Assembly (NCBI GenBank): GCA_036936605.1
Contig: JAUPFV010000002.1
Location: forward strand, 251,989,305 to 252,053,304
DNA from: Limnanthes douglasii subsp. nivea
Lineage: Eukaryota > Streptophyta > Magnoliopsida > Brassicales > Limnanthaceae
Reading direction: 5' to 3'
DNA: 64,000 nt
Part shown: positions 63,691 through 64,000 of the stretch, piece by piece
Position numbering within the stretch: the stretch's first letter is position 1
Layout of the letters: each line of letters opens with the position of its first letter
Translations under genes and position numbers: made by a program
Notes under the pieces: generated by a model
What the model was told of the DNA's origin: nothing
Database searches by the model: none
What the model saw: the letters and a program-made list of their open reading frames with translations, nothing else

Positions 63691-64000
63691 ATAACCATTT
63701 CTTTTGTGTTAGTTCGCCACCAGCGAAGGTCCCGAAGTATTTGTAAACGAGTATTTTTTATTATTATATTAATTTTTATACCCAAAAAAGGTTTTCTTTA
63801 TCTTAAGATATAATCAAATGGATATTATACACATCTATTTTCTCTTAGCGTTTTAAAAAAAACATTAAATTTTATCATTTCAGGTATTTGGTTAAAATTT
63901 TATCTTCTTATTTTTATTTTTAAATACTTAAACCGAATTAAATTGATTAATTGATAATAAAAAAATCTAAATTCATTTATCATCGGTTTAAGTATTATAT
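63691..64000. other. LINE-3 3' flank, nothing recognised
   Basis: Contains GTTCGCCACCAGCGAAGGTC, a partly self-complementary phrase (TTCGC/GCGAA), then AT-rich DNA to the window end. Confidence 0.5.

Overview
The window is repeat-dense nuclear DNA of a flowering plant, probably a eudicot. It holds plant L1-type LINEs with RNase H and zf-RVT tails, Tat-lineage Ty3/gypsy elements, Ty1/copia fragments, a hAT-type DNA transposon, and broken copies of three plant housekeeping genes (COG1, beta-adaptin, polygalacturonase). I see no intact host gene, rRNA, tRNA or CRISPR array. Almost everything recognisable is mobile DNA, often nested. Element names below are mine.

Left part (1-12 kb): LINE-1 remnant (1-2696), then a head-to-tail array of about 4.4 units of an 802-bp repeat (2697-6227). 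The array runs directly into a decayed minus-strand Ty1/copia pol/gag (6228-8090), and part of its monomer is itself copia pol. AT-rich DNA follows, with a cluster of GGTACC-type inverted motifs and a 13-G run near 9.8-10.1 kb.

Middle (12-26.4 kb): Tat-A, an old gypsy element (12479-16023), is cut off by Tat-B (16024-26415). Tat-B is complete but decayed: 406-bp LTRs, gag-pro, RT-RNaseH-aRNH-integrase, and an antisense gene between pol and the 3' LTR.

28-41 kb: LINE-2 (plus strand) is split by a 6.6-kb minus-oriented retroelement-like insertion (31439-38051). Removing the insertion and one 5-bp duplication restores the LINE reading frame. The insertion carries co-oriented, intronless fragments of polygalacturonase, beta-adaptin and COG1. 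The COG1 fragment is split by a 3.25-kb non-autonomous hAT (8-bp duplication, 7/8 identical) that contains its own hairpins and about 145-bp tandem repeats.

42-57 kb: a foldback/Mutator-like element (about 41990-43650), an old gypsy gag-pro remnant (43.8-56.9 kb) carrying a miniature LTR element (44063-45260), and Tat-C (45568-56090, minus strand). Tat-C is a very young relative of Tat-B: its 483-bp LTRs differ at 3 sites and its 5-bp target duplication is perfect. Its gag-pro is open, its pol has two nonsense codons, and its antisense gene (959 codons, one 80-bp intron, own TATA box) is intact.

Right end (57-64 kb): a gypsy gag/PBS/LTR fragment, a copia fragment, AT-rich DNA, and the 3' end of a third LINE.

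The most interesting signals are: (1) the gene-capturing element; (2) the intact spliced antisense gene of the Tat-B/C family; (3) a UAG codon conserved between Gag-Pro and RT in Tat-A, -B and -C, followed in Tat-A by the tobamovirus-type leaky context CAA-UUA; (4) a satellite-like array built partly from copia pol.
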